A DNA stretch of 64,000 nt from the NCBI RefSeq assembly GCF_014196195.1, contig NZ_JACIDF010000004.1:62001-126000 (forward strand). The letters are read 5' to 3'. Positions 50,965 to 60,137 of this stretch are shown in pieces. Positions within the stretch are counted from its first letter, which is position 1; every line of letters starts with the position of its first letter. The stretch comes from Anoxybacteroides rupiense (GTDB lineage Bacteria; Bacillota; Bacilli; Bacillales; Anoxybacillaceae). The position numbers and the translations under genes were made by a program. The notes beneath the pieces are model-generated. The model did no database searches. It was not told where the DNA came from and saw nothing but the letters and a program-made list of their open reading frames with translations.

Positions 50965-51867
50965 GTGGACCCATTATTGCAGGTGTTTGTCAAAGTCGCT
51001 GAAAAACAAAATTTCACTCGCGCTGCGGAGGAGCTGCACATGACACAGCCGGCAGTAAGCCAGCATATTCAGACATTAGAGCGCCTCACAGGAACAAAGC
51101 TGATTGAACGAAATAATAAGTATGTAAAGCTGAATAAAGCGGGACAGATTGTCTATCATCATGCTAAAGAAATATTGGGGCTTTATACCCGCATGAACCA
51201 TTTGCTTGATGACTTAATGAACCGGGCGAGCGGCACGCTCGCGATCGGCGCCAGCTACACTTACGGCGAATATATTCTTCCCCATCTGATAGCACAATTG
51301 CGTGCACAATATCCGGACATTCAACCGACCATCACTATTGGCAATTCTCATGAAATCACGGAATTAGTAAGCAATCATCAATTAGATATCGGCATTATCG
51401 AAATGGAGATTGAACCGAAAGATGTCTATATCGAGCCATTTGCCGAGGACGAAATGTTCATCATCGCCTCCGCCCATCATCCGTGCGCTCAAAAGCAAAC
51501 GGCGACAATGGAGGAGCTTTGCCGCGAGACATGGATCATTCGCGAACAAGGATCAGGCACGCGCAAAGCAACCGATCAGCTATTTGCAAAATCCTACTGT
51601 TATCCACGCCAGCTCATGGAGTTTGGCAGTACCCAGTTAATCAAAGAAGCGGTAGAAGCAGGGTTGGGAATTACCTTTCTTTCACAATGGACGGTGAGAA
51701 AGGAATTGGCGCTTGGTTCTTTGCGGCAAATCCATATAGATGATGCGCCTTTTGTGCGCCAATTCTCCTTTATTACGCAAAAGACGCCGTTTTACACAAA
51801 AGCGATGGAAGTGTTTATCGATATTTTGCGGGAGCAGGGCGCAACCAAAAGCTTTTTGGGCGGGTGA
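50965..51867 (+). CDS. LysR-family transcription regulator (CysL/YeiE-like)
   Basis: 300 aa. GTG start behind CAGGAGGAACTC. HTH at residues 15-38 (NFTRAAEELHMTQPAVSQHIQTLE), effector domain 90-295 with type 2 PBP fold (GASYTYGEYILPHLIAQLR, GSGTRKATDQLF). Similar regulators respond to sulfur or amino acid signals. The YeiH-type exporter gene faces it, as in the E. coli yeiE-yeiH pair, so it probably controls that gene. Confidence 0.88.
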   Translation: MDPLLQVFVKVAEKQNFTRAAEELHMTQPAVSQHIQTLERLTGTKLIERNNKYVKLNKAGQIVYHHAKEILGLYTRMNHLLDDLMNRASGTLAIGASYTYGEYILPHLIAQLRAQYPDIQPTITIGNSHEITELVSNHQLDIGIIEMEIEPKDVYIEPFAEDEMFIIASAHHPCAQKQTATMEELCRETWIIREQGSGTRKATDQLFAKSYCYPRQLMEFGSTQLIKEAVEAGLGITFLSQWTVRKELALGSLRQIHIDDAPFVRQFSFITQKTPFYTKAMEVFIDILREQGATKSFLGG

Positions 51868-51910
51868 TCATAGAAGGACATCCCGCCCATTCCTTCGAAC
51901 GAAAAAATAT

Positions 51911-51938
51911 GGAGCGGCTGCTTGCCAATCCGCTCCGC
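51911..51938. terminator. Hairpin between the convergent LysR and yeiH genes
   Basis: TGGAGCGG / TCCGCTCC stem with imperfect loop. Placement suggests a shared terminator, though T-runs are weak. Confidence 0.45.
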
Positions 51939-51969
51939 TATAAGCTCCATCCTCTCAACTATATATGGG

Positions 51970-52992
51970 CTAAACGACAAAAAAAGAGAGGAAGGATAGC
52001 AAAATCGATGTGATACATATTGCAACCAACGGGCGCAACGCTTTTGTCCGCAGATCGCGAAGGCTGACATTTAAGCCGAGGCCTACCATCGCCGCTGTCA
52101 GCATAAAAGAAGTCAAAGAAGAGAGGCTGTTTAAAAGTGGCTTCGGGATAGAAACGACGCTGCCAAATAAGCTTAACAGCATAAAACCGAGTAAAAACCA
52201 AGGAAATTCGATTTTCTTTTCTTTCATGTCAGCGTTCTTCTTTTTTCGCTTCATCCAATACATACATAACAAGCTGAGCGGTAGAAGCAATAGAACCCTC
52301 CCCAGCTTCGCCAGCAATGCAAAAGCTAACGCATCCTGTCCGGCCGCCGCACCGGCTAGCGCCACATGCGCCATTTCGTGCAAGCTGATTCCGCACCAAA
52401 TTCCGTAATGCTTATGAGAAACGGGCAGAAATGGCTGAATGAATGTATAAGCCAATGAAAAAACTGTCCCAACCAGCGCAATGATTCCTACCGATATCGC
52501 CGTATCTTCTTCCTTCGCCTCTATAATCGGAGCCACAGCGGCAATCGCAGCGGCCCCGCACACCCCTGTTCCAATTCCAAGCAACAGCGATAAAGAAGCG
52601 TTCGCTTTGACGATTTTGCCGAGTGCCATCATCATCCAAATGGAAAAAACGATGACGGCCGCATCGCGAAGAAGAAGCCCTAAACCTTGATGAATGACAA
52701 CGGCCATATTCAGCTTTAAGCCAAACAAAATGATCGCCATCCTTAATAAGTGTTTGGCGGCAAATTGAATTCCAGACCGAAGCGCTTCCGGGTAGCCAAA
52801 AAAGTGGCGATACATAACGGCCAGCACAATCGCACAGGCAAGCGGCCCTAAATGCTCCAAGCCGGGAATGGATGCGAACGCAAAGCCGAGCGCCGCAAAC
52901 AAAAAAGAAAAGGCAACTCCTCCTATCCACCTCCAAGCCAAACGGCGATCCGAAGACGGTTGCTTGAAAACAGCCATGATGTCGTTTTTCAT
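51970..52992 (-). CDS. YeiH/UPF0324-family membrane transporter
   Basis: 340 aa with about ten helices. Family features: ALGFAFASIPGLEHLGPLACAI at the start, GIGTGVCGAAAIAAVAPIIEA in the middle and GISLHEMAHVALAGAAAG. Proteins of PF03601 are putative exporters, in some bacteria linked to sulfonate or sulfur stress. AGAGGTGAAG ribosome site. Probably under control of the LysR gene across from it. Confidence 0.9.
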   Translation of the reverse strand: MKNDIMAVFKQPSSDRRLAWRWIGGVAFSFLFAALGFAFASIPGLEHLGPLACAIVLAVMYRHFFGYPEALRSGIQFAAKHLLRMAIILFGLKLNMAVVIHQGLGLLLRDAAVIVFSIWMMMALGKIVKANASLSLLLGIGTGVCGAAAIAAVAPIIEAKEEDTAISVGIIALVGTVFSLAYTFIQPFLPVSHKHYGIWCGISLHEMAHVALAGAAAGQDALAFALLAKLGRVLLLLPLSLLCMYWMKRKKKNADMKEKKIEFPWFLLGFMLLSLFGSVVSIPKPLLNSLSSLTSFMLTAAMVGLGLNVSLRDLRTKALRPLVAICITSILLSFLSFFVV

Positions 52993-53180
52993 TGATGCTT
53001 CACCTCTTTATTATAATGGATCGTCCAGATCGCTGACCAATGGTCCTCTTCAGCATATCCCGGTTTCTTTCATAAGTGAAATAATAATTTTCAATAAATA
53101 CCATAAGTAAATTTTATAACAATCGTCATCTACGCTTGTCTCCGGTCGGGACAACGATGGGTCGTCTGCCGAATAATAAA

Positions 53181-53230
53181 AAAATAGACCTTCCTTCATG
53201 CAACAGCACATGTTTAGAAAGGTCTATTTT
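53181..53230 (-). terminator. Terminator of metI-metC
   Basis: Stem AAAATAGACCTT / AAGGTCTATTTT around a 26-base loop, T-run on both sides. Confidence 0.75.
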
Positions 53231-53311
53231 CCACAGGCGGTGGTCCATATTCAATTGAAAGAGGCTACCTTCTCGCATGCTCTTAACCTAAGAAAAAGCG
53301 GACGTTGGCTT

Positions 53312-54493
53312 TTAGAATGATCGAGCCAAACTTTCTTTCGCGCTGACATAGGACAATCCTTGTTCAAAGTCGGCAATCAAGTCTTCTGCGGCCTCCAATC
53401 CGACACTTAAGCGCAGCAAGCCATCTGTAATTCCTCTTCGTTCTCTTTCCTCTTTTGGCATCGCCGCATGCGACATTTTAGCCGGATACGATAAGATCGA
53501 TTCGACCGCTCCTAAGCTGACGGCAAACACCGGAATTTGGACATGCTTGACAAACGTACGGACGGCCGCTTCATCTGCTAAGCGAAACGAAAGCACCGCG
53601 CCAAATCCCTCTGCTTGGTACCGTTGTACCGAATGTCCCGGATGATAAGAAAGTCCTGGATAATACACTTCCTCTACCTTTGGGTGCTTCGCTAAAAACG
53701 AAGCGATTTTCAGCGCCGATTGACTTGATTGCTGTAAACGGACGTGAAGGGTTTTTAAGCCGCGCAGAACGAGCCAAGCATCTTGCACTCCCAATATGGC
53801 GCCAAAGGCATTTTGCAGCTTATACAGCCGCTCAGCCAGCCCGCGATCTTTGACAACCGCTAACCCGGCCACCACATCGCTATGTCCTGATAAAAATTTT
53901 GTCGCGCTATGCAACACAACATCGACGCCGAGCTCAAGCGGCCGCTGCAATGCCGGAGTCATAAACGTATTGTCTAAAAAGGTTAAACAACCGTTCGCTT
54001 TTGCCAGCTTCACAATGCCGCAAATATCCGTAATTTTTAATAGCGGGTTGGAAGGGGTTTCTACATAAATCACTTTTGTATTTGGCCGGATGCGGGAAGC
54101 GACTGCATGCAAATCCGTCATATCGACAAACGTGTACTCGATGCCAAAACGGCTTAATACCTCGGTAATCATTCGGTACGTTCCGCCGTATACATCTTCG
54201 GTCACGAGCACATGATCCCCTTTGGAAAGCAGCAAAAACGCGGTCGAAATCGCCGCCATTCCCGAAGAGAAGGCAAAGCCGCGGATTCCTCCTTCCAGCT
54301 CCGCTATCGTCTCTTCAAGCGCCTCGCGCGTCGGATTTCCAGATCGGCTATAATCATACTTTCCAAACACATCAAAATCCGCTTGATGGAACGTCGAAGC
54401 GTGCTGAATGGGCACGCTGACCGCTCCTGTCTGCTCATCCACTTTCCATTTGTTATGCAATAAGTTGGTTTGAAATGAAAATGATTTTTCCAT
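53312..54493 (-). CDS. metC: Cystathionine beta-lyase MetC
   Basis: 393 aa, PLP-dependent Cys/Met metabolism enzyme. The PLP lysine is in VVLHSATKFLSGHSDVVAG (about residue 199); YDYSRSGNPTREALEE and SSGMAAISTAFLLL are family blocks. It splits cystathionine into homocysteine, pyruvate and ammonia. The start is 4 bases after the metI stop, with GAGGTG inside the metI end, so the genes are coupled. Order metI-metC as in B. subtilis. Confidence 0.92.
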   Translation of the reverse strand: MEKSFSFQTNLLHNKWKVDEQTGAVSVPIQHASTFHQADFDVFGKYDYSRSGNPTREALEETIAELEGGIRGFAFSSGMAAISTAFLLLSKGDHVLVTEDVYGGTYRMITEVLSRFGIEYTFVDMTDLHAVASRIRPNTKVIYVETPSNPLLKITDICGIVKLAKANGCLTFLDNTFMTPALQRPLELGVDVVLHSATKFLSGHSDVVAGLAVVKDRGLAERLYKLQNAFGAILGVQDAWLVLRGLKTLHVRLQQSSQSALKIASFLAKHPKVEEVYYPGLSYHPGHSVQRYQAEGFGAVLSFRLADEAAVRTFVKHVQIPVFAVSLGAVESILSYPAKMSHAAMPKEERERRGITDGLLRLSVGLEAAEDLIADFEQGLSYVSAKESLARSF

Positions 54494-54497
54494 TGCG

Positions 54498-55601
54498 CTA
54501 CACCTCTTTCATATTTTCCAAGGCCTGCGACAAATCAGCGATTAAATCCTCCACATGCTCAATGCCTACAGAAAAGCGCAATAAGCGGTTGCATACCCCA
54601 TTGGCAATCCGAATCTCTTCAGGGATATCGGCATGTGTTTGCGTCGCCGGGTATGTAATAAAGCTTTCAACTCCTCCTAAGCTTTCAGCGAATGTAATGA
54701 CGTTTAAGCTTTGCAAAAAGCGGTTGACCCACCGCTCTTCACGCAGGCGGAAGGACAGCATGCCTCCTCTTCCTGGATACAGCACATCCGTGACCGCTTC
54801 GTGTGATGCCAAAAATTCGCTGATTCTCCGCGCATTTTCTTCATGTTGCCTCATTCGCAGCGCCAGTGTTTTCATGCCGCGAATCAACAGCCATGAATCA
54901 AATGGCGACAGGACCGCGCCGATTGCGTTGTGATACTCGGCCAGCCGTTGACAAAGAGGCTCACCCTTTGCGACGACGAGACCAGCGAGCACATCATTAT
55001 GACCTCCTAAATATTTTGTTGCGCTATGGATGACGAGATCCGCTCCGTGGCGAATCGGCTGCTGGATCACAGGCGTATAAAACGTATTATCCACAATCAA
55101 AAGCAGCCCGTGGCGTTTGGCCAGTTTCGCCACCTCGTCGATGTCTGTCTCCTGCATAAGCGGGTTTGTCGGCGTTTCTAAAAAAATCGCCTTTGTGTTT
55201 TTCGAAATCGATTTCTCCACTAATTGTATGTCGCGAAAGTCAACATAATGAAACGCTAAGCCGTACTTTCTCCAGCCTCTTTCAAACAGCCGATACGTTC
55301 CTCCATATAAATCGGCAGACACTAAAAATTCATCACCGCTTTCAAACAGGGAAAGCACCGTCTGAATCGCCGCCATTCCCGAACTGAATGCATACCCTTG
55401 ATCTCCTCCCTCCAGTTTAGCAATGGCTTCTTCTACAATTTTGCGCGTCGGGTTTCCGGTACGGATGTAATCAAATCCTGTTGATTGGCCAATTCCCTCA
55501 TGGCGGTAAGCGGTGGAAAAATAGACAGGCGGATTGACGGTTCCTGTCAGCTTCTCGCTTCTGTTGCCAATCTGCGCCAGTAAGGTTTCTACTTTTTCCA
55601 T
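54498..55601 (-). CDS. metI: Cystathionine gamma-synthase / O-acetylhomoserine thiolyase MetI
   Basis: 367 aa. PLP lysine in LVIHSATKYLGGHNDVLAG; FDYIRTGNPTRKIVEEAI and SSGMAAIQTVLSLF blocks. Slightly shorter than MetC. It makes cystathionine from O-acetylhomoserine and cysteine. First gene of the operon under a SAM riboswitch; off when S-adenosylmethionine is plentiful. Confidence 0.92.
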   Translation of the reverse strand: MEKVETLLAQIGNRSEKLTGTVNPPVYFSTAYRHEGIGQSTGFDYIRTGNPTRKIVEEAIAKLEGGDQGYAFSSGMAAIQTVLSLFESGDEFLVSADLYGGTYRLFERGWRKYGLAFHYVDFRDIQLVEKSISKNTKAIFLETPTNPLMQETDIDEVAKLAKRHGLLLIVDNTFYTPVIQQPIRHGADLVIHSATKYLGGHNDVLAGLVVAKGEPLCQRLAEYHNAIGAVLSPFDSWLLIRGMKTLALRMRQHEENARRISEFLASHEAVTDVLYPGRGGMLSFRLREERWVNRFLQSLNVITFAESLGGVESFITYPATQTHADIPEEIRIANGVCNRLLRFSVGIEHVEDLIADLSQALENMKEV

Positions 55602-55624
55602 CCTTTTTTCTCCTTCCTTTCCTC

Positions 55625-55785
55625 CAATAAAAAAAGCCTTCTTTAAGAAGAAGACTTTTACAGATCAACAAAAGCGCTTCTTCTTATCTTTCGAATTGAA
55701 ACCAATTCGCTGGATTTAGCACCTGACCGATATCGGCTGGTTGCTGAAGCTTCACTGGGCCAGTTCCCTCCGCTTCTCTTGATAA
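55625..55785 (-). promoter_or_regulatory. SAM-I riboswitch (S-box) with terminator
   Basis: Read on the minus strand: TTATCAAGAGAAGCGGAGGG, ACTGGCCC, TGAAGCTTCAGCAACC, GGTCAGGTGCTAAATCC and GAAAGATAAG, the conserved S-box blocks in order, then the terminator AGTCTTCTTC / GAAGGCTT with TTTTTTT. It turns metI-metC off when SAM binds. Confidence 0.95.
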
Positions 55786-55822
55786 GAATGAACGACGATA
55801 TGGAATTTTCTGATTTTCTATC

Positions 55823-55851
55823 AATTTACATGATTTTCTGATAATTTGCAA
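55823..55851 (-). promoter_or_regulatory. Promoter of metI-metC
   Basis: Minus strand -35 TTGCAA, 17-base spacer, -10 TAAATT, 38 bases before the S-box core. Confidence 0.6.
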
Positions 55852-55859
55852 GCTTTTTT

Positions 55860-56636
55860 TTACTGCGCGGTATATCCTCCATCGATCACAACGGCCTGCC
55901 CGGTAATTCCCTTTGCTTTTTCGCTTGCTAAAAAGAGCGCATAATCGGCCACTTCTTTCGTTGACAGCAGGCGCTGCTGCGGCACAAGCGGATAAATGAC
56001 TTCCTCTAATACATGCTCAAGCGGCACGCGGCGTGTTGCGGCCAAATCGGCCAGCTGGTTGCGTACAAGCGGCGTATCGACATATCCCGGGCATAAAGCG
56101 TTCACTGTAATACCATGAGCGGCTCCTTCTAGAGCAGCTACTTTGGTTAGGCCAATGACCCCATGTTTCGCGCTATTATACGCCGCTTTGCCGGCAAAGC
56201 CGACCAAACCGTTAATCGAGGCCATATTGATAATCCGGCCATAACGCTGCTGCTTCATGATGGGGAATATATGCTTTATCGCCAAAAACGGCGCGATAAG
56301 CATGACGCGAATCAGTTTTTCAAACGATTCGGAAGGAAATTCTTCAATCGGCGCCACATGCTGCAGCCCAGCGTTATTCACTAAAATGTCAATCCGGCCA
56401 TAACGAGAAACAGTTTGAGCCAACATTTGTTTGATTTCCTCTTCTTTTGTTACATCACACTTCAGTCCCCATGCATCCCAGCCTTGTGCACATAACGATT
56501 CGGCTGCTTTTTGGACAGCCCTTTCATTGATATCACTAAGAACGACTTTCGTGCCATGCTCAGCAAAGCATTTGGCGATTTCAAAGCCGATTCCTTGCGC
56601 CGCTCCTGTTATGAACAATACTTGATCGTCTACCAT
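55860..56636 (-). CDS. bdhA: 3-hydroxybutyrate dehydrogenase (SDR)
   Basis: 258 aa. NAD-binding TGAAQGIGFEIA (about 10-21), NNAG, catalytic Ser in MASINGLVGF and Tyr-x-x-x-Lys in YNSAKHG. The C-terminal block VEVIYPLVPQ-like and PGYVDTPLVRNQL match the D-3-hydroxybutyrate dehydrogenases, which turn 3-hydroxybutyrate into acetoacetate. Second gene behind the GntP-type permease, so import and first oxidation are encoded together. Confidence 0.88.
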   Translation of the reverse strand: MVDDQVLFITGAAQGIGFEIAKCFAEHGTKVVLSDINERAVQKAAESLCAQGWDAWGLKCDVTKEEEIKQMLAQTVSRYGRIDILVNNAGLQHVAPIEEFPSESFEKLIRVMLIAPFLAIKHIFPIMKQQRYGRIINMASINGLVGFAGKAAYNSAKHGVIGLTKVAALEGAAHGITVNALCPGYVDTPLVRNQLADLAATRRVPLEHVLEEVIYPLVPQQRLLSTKEVADYALFLASEKAKGITGQAVVIDGGYTAQ

Positions 56637-56653
56637 TTTTCATTCCTCCTCGT

Positions 56654-57973
56654 TCATATCCCTAGTCCTAATGAGAAAAGAATAATCGCAAGAATCGTCC
56701 CAAGAGCAGGTACAATAACCGTTAAAGCCCCAACCGCGCCATATGCCTCGCGGTGCGTTTCACCGCAAATCGCTCGAATCGTTGTCACGACATAGCCATT
56801 ATGCGGCAAAGAATCCAAAGCTCCTGACGAAATCGCGACCACCCGATGCAGCGCTTCAGGATGGACTCCCATATCCAAATAATGCGGAGCGAGCAACGGA
56901 AGAGCAATAGCCTGACCTCCTGATGACGAGCCGGTTAGGCCAGCGATGACACTGACAGCAATAGCGCTGCCAATTAATGGACTGCCTGGAATACTGGTAA
57001 TCGCGTGCACGGCATCCGTAAACGCTGGAACGGCTTTCGCCACACCGCCAAAACCGACGACGGCCGCCGTATTTCCAAGCGCGATCAATGCGCCTAAAGT
57101 TCCCTCAGAAACAGCCCCGCTAAAGTTTTGGAAATAGCGGCGATTGAGAGCATATACCGCAATGACTCCGCCAAGAAGCGCCACGATTAATGCCGATTGC
57201 TGCAACGAATGATGGAAAACAAAAGCAATTACCAACACGACAAGAAGCGGAATAAACCCCAAAATAGGAGGCGGCAATTCCCTTGTACCGTCCAGTGGAT
57301 CTCCCTCTCTTGCTACAAATTTCTCTCCTTTTGCAACCGCTTTCATCACCATGCGCTTTAACCACCAATACCCGAAAATCGCCATGAAAATGGAGACAAT
57401 GATGCTAACTTCCCAACCTGCATACGGCGATGTTTTTAAATACTCAATGGGAATCCAGTTTTGAATTTCCGGCGAACCAGCTGATGTCATCGAAAACGTC
57501 ACGGACCCAAACGCTAATGCCCCCGGAATAAAACGCCGCGGCAAATTCGCTTGTTTAAATAAACTGACAGCCATCGGATAAACGGAAAACGCTACGACAA
57601 ATAGGCTGACACCGCCGTATGTCAGTACGGCGCAGGCAATTACAACCGCCAAAACCGTTCGCTTCATGCCAAGCTTTGCGACAATCCATTGTGCTACACT
57701 TTCTGCCGCTCCGCTATCCTCCATGACTTTTCCAAAAATGGCGCCAAGTAAAAACATTAAATACCACGATTGAATAAAACTAGAAAATCCCGCCATATAA
57801 TTTCCGACAAAGCTGGCCTCCCCCTCGCCAACCTGCTGCGGGAAAAGGGCCAATCCGCCCAGCACCGCCACCAAAAGGGCGCATAACGGCGCGGCAATAA
57901 ATAAATTCATCCCTCTCATGGTCAAATAAATTAATAAAGCCAATCCCCCAATGAGACCGATCATACTCCACAT
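56654..57973 (-). CDS. GntP-family permease, probably for 3-hydroxybutyrate
   Basis: 439 aa from the ATG at 57973, preferred because GGGGGTGCTGAGGAA precedes it; a longer frame has no ribosome site. About twelve helices, with GSSSGGQAIALPLLAPHYLD and HNGYVVTTIRAICGETHREAY as GntP blocks. The family imports gluconate and other hydroxy acids; the dehydrogenase behind it suggests 3-hydroxybutyrate. Driven by the -24/-12 promoter at 58140. Confidence 0.9.
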   Translation of the reverse strand: MWSMIGLIGGLALLIYLTMRGMNLFIAAPLCALLVAVLGGLALFPQQVGEGEASFVGNYMAGFSSFIQSWYLMFLLGAIFGKVMEDSGAAESVAQWIVAKLGMKRTVLAVVIACAVLTYGGVSLFVVAFSVYPMAVSLFKQANLPRRFIPGALAFGSVTFSMTSAGSPEIQNWIPIEYLKTSPYAGWEVSIIVSIFMAIFGYWWLKRMVMKAVAKGEKFVAREGDPLDGTRELPPPILGFIPLLVVLVIAFVFHHSLQQSALIVALLGGVIAVYALNRRYFQNFSGAVSEGTLGALIALGNTAAVVGFGGVAKAVPAFTDAVHAITSIPGSPLIGSAIAVSVIAGLTGSSSGGQAIALPLLAPHYLDMGVHPEALHRVVAISSGALDSLPHNGYVVTTIRAICGETHREAYGAVGALTVIVPALGTILAIILFSLGLGI

Positions 57974-58139
57974 TTCCTCAGCACCCCCTATATTTGTCTC
58001 CAACACAACAGCGGTCAACGACTTACAGTTTCACGCAGAAAAAGGTAAAAGCGATGCGTTTCCTCATCGACATTTCGGCACCAATTGACCTCGCCTTCTT
58101 TTCTCCCCTCCTTTTTAGAGTGATTCACTTGTTTTTTAT

Positions 58140-58156
58140 TGCAAAAAATATGCCAA
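58140..58156 (-). promoter_or_regulatory. Sigma-54 (-24/-12) promoter of gntP-bdhA
   Basis: Minus strand TTGGCATATTTTTTGCA fits TTGGCAC-N5-TTGC, with GG and GC 10 bases apart. A dyad AAACG-GTTTT-CGTTT lies 15 bases upstream (58172-58186) as a candidate activator site. Confidence 0.75.
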
Positions 58157-58256
58157 TAAAAAGGAATGAAACGAAAACCGTTTGATTGTCCTCCTGTCCT
58201 TTCCATTCCGTTCCTCTGGAAGCTCTTTCATCAGCATTTGAATCACGGCAATTAGA

Positions 58257-58334
58257 AAAGCGCAAAGCGCCCGCCGAGGAGGCTATGGCCGCCGCAGTGC
58301 GGGACGGAGCGACTTGAGCCGATGGCGCTTGCAG
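58257..58334. repeat. GC-rich imperfect inverted repeat, dispersed-repeat type
   Basis: Begins AAGCGCAAAGCGCCCGCC and ends GAGCCGATGGCGCTT; GC-richer than its surroundings and non-coding. The form resembles dispersed repeats common in Geobacillus intergenic regions; copy number cannot be seen here. Confidence 0.5.
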
Positions 58335-58385
58335 TTAAACAGCACCTTACTTAAAAAGGACAAGATATACATCCCAATATGACGA

Positions 58386-58431
58386 AAAGATTCCGCTTTC
58401 CCGGAATGATTTCCGAAAAAGCGGAATCTTT
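58386..58431 (-). terminator. Terminator of the sigma-54 activator gene
   Basis: Stem AAGATTCCGCTTT / AAAGCGGAATCTT with inner CCGGAA/TTCCG pairing. Confidence 0.8.
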
Positions 58432-58434
58432 ACA

Positions 58435-59796
58435 TTATGATAAACCGTATTTTTTGATTTTTTCATACATGGCTGATTTGCTGATGCCCAGTTCTTTCGC
58501 GGCTTTTTGTTTATCACGGCCGCAGCGCTGCAGGCTTTGTTGAATCGCTGCTTTTTCTGTTTCCTCCAGCAGTTCTTTTAGTGTTTTTCCTTTCATTTGA
58601 TAAGATGAATTCGCTTTCAAATATTCCGGAAGGGCATCCACTGTAATCGTTTCGCCATTGGCAAAATGAACCGCCACCTCCATGACATTTTCTAATTCAC
58701 GAATATTCCCCGGCCACACATGCTGTCGCAGCAGCTTCATGACCTCTGCGCTGACTGCATTCACTCTTTTCCCTGATCGCTTGGCGATTTTTTTCATAAA
58801 ATGATAAGCGAGCATTTCGATATCCCCTGGCCGTTCGCGCAGGGGCGGAATCACAAATGGAATCACATTAATTCGATAATAAAGATCTTCGCGAAATCGT
58901 TTTTCCTCTACCATTTTTTCTAATGGGCGATTGGTAGCGGCAATGATTCGGACATCGACAGATACCGTCTTTGTCGAGCCGATCGGCTCCATTTCTTTTT
59001 CCTGCAGCACACGCAGCAGCTTGACTTGCATATGCAATGGCAAATCGCCAATTTCGTCAAGAAAAATGGTGCCGCCGTCAGCGAGCTGAAATTTGCCTTT
59101 CTTTCCGCCCTTTTTGGCGCCTGTGAAGGCTCCTTCCTCATAACCAAATAACTCGGATTCCAATAAATGCTCGGGAATGGCGCCGCAATTGACTTTAACA
59201 AACGGTTTTTGGCTTCTGCTGCTGAGCTGATGGATGCTGTGAGCGAACAATTCTTTGCCGGTGCCGCTTTCCCCGCGGATGAGCACAGAAATATCGCTAT
59301 CAGCAATTCGTTTGACTTTTTCCTTTAATTCTTCCATTTGCTTTGAACACGATATTAAATGCGTCAGTGTATATTTCGCTCCATTGTTTTCCGTCCATTC
59401 TTGAAAATAGGTTTGCAGCTGCAACAATAAACTTTTAATATGGCTATTCATTCGCTTCCATTCATTTGTATCTCGAAAAATGACCGTACCCACCGCGCCA
59501 ATAACCCTTCCGTCCACCACGATGGGAATGCGGTTCGCAATCATATAATTTCCCTTAATGTAGTGCAAATCAGCGATCTCTTCTTTCCCTGTCTTGACTA
59601 CAATATGCATTCGCGTATTTTCAATGACCTCTGTCACATGCTTTCCGATTACCTCTTCTTGTTTCCTCTCCAAAAATTCACAATAATTTTTATTCATATA
59701 AATAATGTTCCCTTTCTCATCTACCACAACAATCCATTCATAAGCGTTATTAATGACCGCCTCTAAAATTTGATGCTGAAAAATAACATTCTCCAC
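58435..59796 (-). CDS. Sigma-54-dependent activator with PAS domain
   Basis: 453 aa from the GTG at 59796 (GGGGGAGCGACAG before it). PAS sensor (about 5-110), AAA+ domain (145-375) with Walker A RGESGTGKELFA, the sigma-54 loop GAFTGAKKG, Walker B GGTIFLDEIGDLP and the arginine-finger REDLYYRINV; Fis-type HTH at the end (KQKAAKELGISKSAMYEK). It remodels the closed complex at -24/-12 promoters. It lies next to and opposite in role to the gntP-bdhA promoter, which is its likely target. Confidence 0.93.
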   Translation of the reverse strand: MENVIFQHQILEAVINNAYEWIVVVDEKGNIIYMNKNYCEFLERKQEEVIGKHVTEVIENTRMHIVVKTGKEEIADLHYIKGNYMIANRIPIVVDGRVIGAVGTVIFRDTNEWKRMNSHIKSLLLQLQTYFQEWTENNGAKYTLTHLISCSKQMEELKEKVKRIADSDISVLIRGESGTGKELFAHSIHQLSSRSQKPFVKVNCGAIPEHLLESELFGYEEGAFTGAKKGGKKGKFQLADGGTIFLDEIGDLPLHMQVKLLRVLQEKEMEPIGSTKTVSVDVRIIAATNRPLEKMVEEKRFREDLYYRINVIPFVIPPLRERPGDIEMLAYHFMKKIAKRSGKRVNAVSAEVMKLLRQHVWPGNIRELENVMEVAVHFANGETITVDALPEYLKANSSYQMKGKTLKELLEETEKAAIQQSLQRCGRDKQKAAKELGISKSAMYEKIKKYGLS

Positions 59797-59862
59797 CTGT
59801 CGCTCCCCCTTCCGTCCCCATAAAACCGCTTTTGTAATCATAAGTTTGACAAAGACAGCCAA

Positions 59863-60137
59863 ACACCTTCTCGATCGCTCTCACTTGACGTATTCACACT
59901 CAAATGAGCAGGTAAGCGATCCACATAATCGATGGAGCTGTCAGTATCCTGTTGTTCGAGCGCATTTTTTGGGGGACAAAAGCCGGAGCAACGCCGCTTT
60001 CAGACCATTTGAGTGCTGAATTGCCTATCGGTCCCATTGTGAAGCGGCAGTTATATAAATGCTTGAGCATGACATACTTTGTCGAAAATATGTTACAATA
60101 TTGATGAACCTTTATTTTATGATGGAGGATGCAAGCA
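59863..60137. other. Intergenic region before yjcH
   Basis: No ORF. A -10 TACAAT stands at 60094-60099, about 40 bases before the yjcH start. Nothing else recognised. Confidence 0.45.

Noticed and set aside
53571-54068. ORFs on both strands within metC
   Set aside because: Shadows in GC-rich coding DNA; metC has all PLP enzyme blocks.
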